A DNA stretch of 64,000 nt, from assembly GCF_000699445.3 (NCBI RefSeq), contig NC_067201.1, forward strand, positions 13,199,501-13,263,500, in the 5' to 3' direction. The position numbers and the translations under genes were made by a program. The stretch is from Schistosoma haematobium. Lineage: Eukaryota > Platyhelminthes > Trematoda > Strigeidida > Schistosomatidae. Below, in pieces: positions 63,560 to 64,000 of this stretch (its first letter is position 1; each line of letters starts with the position of its first letter). Under the pieces are notes generated by a model. It made no database searches. It worked only from the letters and a program-made list of their open reading frames with translations, and had not been told where the DNA came from.

Positions 63560-64000
63560 GGTTTGGATGTTGGCTGGTTTAGAAGTAAGTTTGACGAAAG
63601 ACTTTGGGCAGCTATTGATCTGATCTATGTTGGGAAGTGCAAGTCACTAAGTTTAGGCACCGCAAGATCATGGTAAAAATATTATAATTTCGTGATTTTC
63701 ACTCTTGAATTTTGTTTATTCCTTCCTAAGTTGTGTTTTAGTTTTTGATTTTTTGATTGTAATTATTATCGGTATTTTCTATTCGACAGAATCAAATAGT
63801 TAGATTTTATTTTGTTGCAGGTATATTTTTCGTCAATAGTATAGCATAGCATAGTAGAGTGTTGGATCAAACCTAAAACAACCGCGACTAACTTTCATAT
63901 AGTTTTTAGATAATCAGAAGACAGTTTTTATAAATAGATTGTTTATGAAAAAAAACAACAATAATACTGCGACGTTTAAATAGATTTTACATATTAAATG
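63560..64000. other. right edge, nothing recognised
   Basis: AT-rich; no further histone-like sequence is visible after the broken H2A. Confidence 0.4.

Overview
The window is AT-rich, intron-heavy animal DNA, almost certainly from a blood fluke (Schistosoma). It carries SMalpha-type repeats with hammerhead ribozyme cores, tRNA-headed SINEs, RTE-like LINEs with (GTAA)n tails, a Penelope-like element and solo LTRs, all interspersed in the introns of one large conserved gene. The species cannot be told from what is visible.

Positions 1 to 52644 (+ strand) hold one gene: the schistosome orthologue of WDR7 (Rabconnectin-3 beta). I could follow 19 coding exons with compatible splice phases. The window opens inside an exon and the N-terminus lies upstream. 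The exons total 5262 bases and encode 1753 residues up to the stop: the end of the N-terminal WD40 propeller, a helical middle region, and C-terminal WD repeats. In animals WDR7 partners with DMXL1/2 (Rabconnectin-3 alpha) to promote assembly of the vacuolar H+-ATPase. The introns hold nearly all of the bases.

Intron contents: decayed LINE reverse transcriptase (intron 1); a palindromic MITE-like element split by an RTE-like LINE (intron 5); a Penelope-like element ending just before exon 8 (intron 7); a second, almost identical RTE-like LINE in the opposite orientation (intron 12); a solo LTR with perfect target duplication (intron 13); a third LINE whose 3' tail has become a microsatellite of about 175 bp (intron 18). 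SINEs and hammerhead-bearing repeats are scattered throughout.

Downstream of the gene (52645 to 64000) I found no convincing complete gene. This part holds the best-preserved hammerhead ribozyme in the window (about 55004-55078), another LINE fragment, two solo LTRs with their own target duplications, a GC-rich stretch with an open frame between copies of a dispersed repeat, and a broken histone H2A copy near the right edge.

The most interesting theme is the hammerhead ribozyme. Three related repeat groups share a core of the form CTGANGA / stem II / GAAA / short palindromic stem III / cleavage triplet. One of them is a tRNA-headed SINE whose majority sequence in this window folds as a textbook hammerhead, although every copy seen is damaged. 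Several of these repeats occur as head-to-head inverted dimers.
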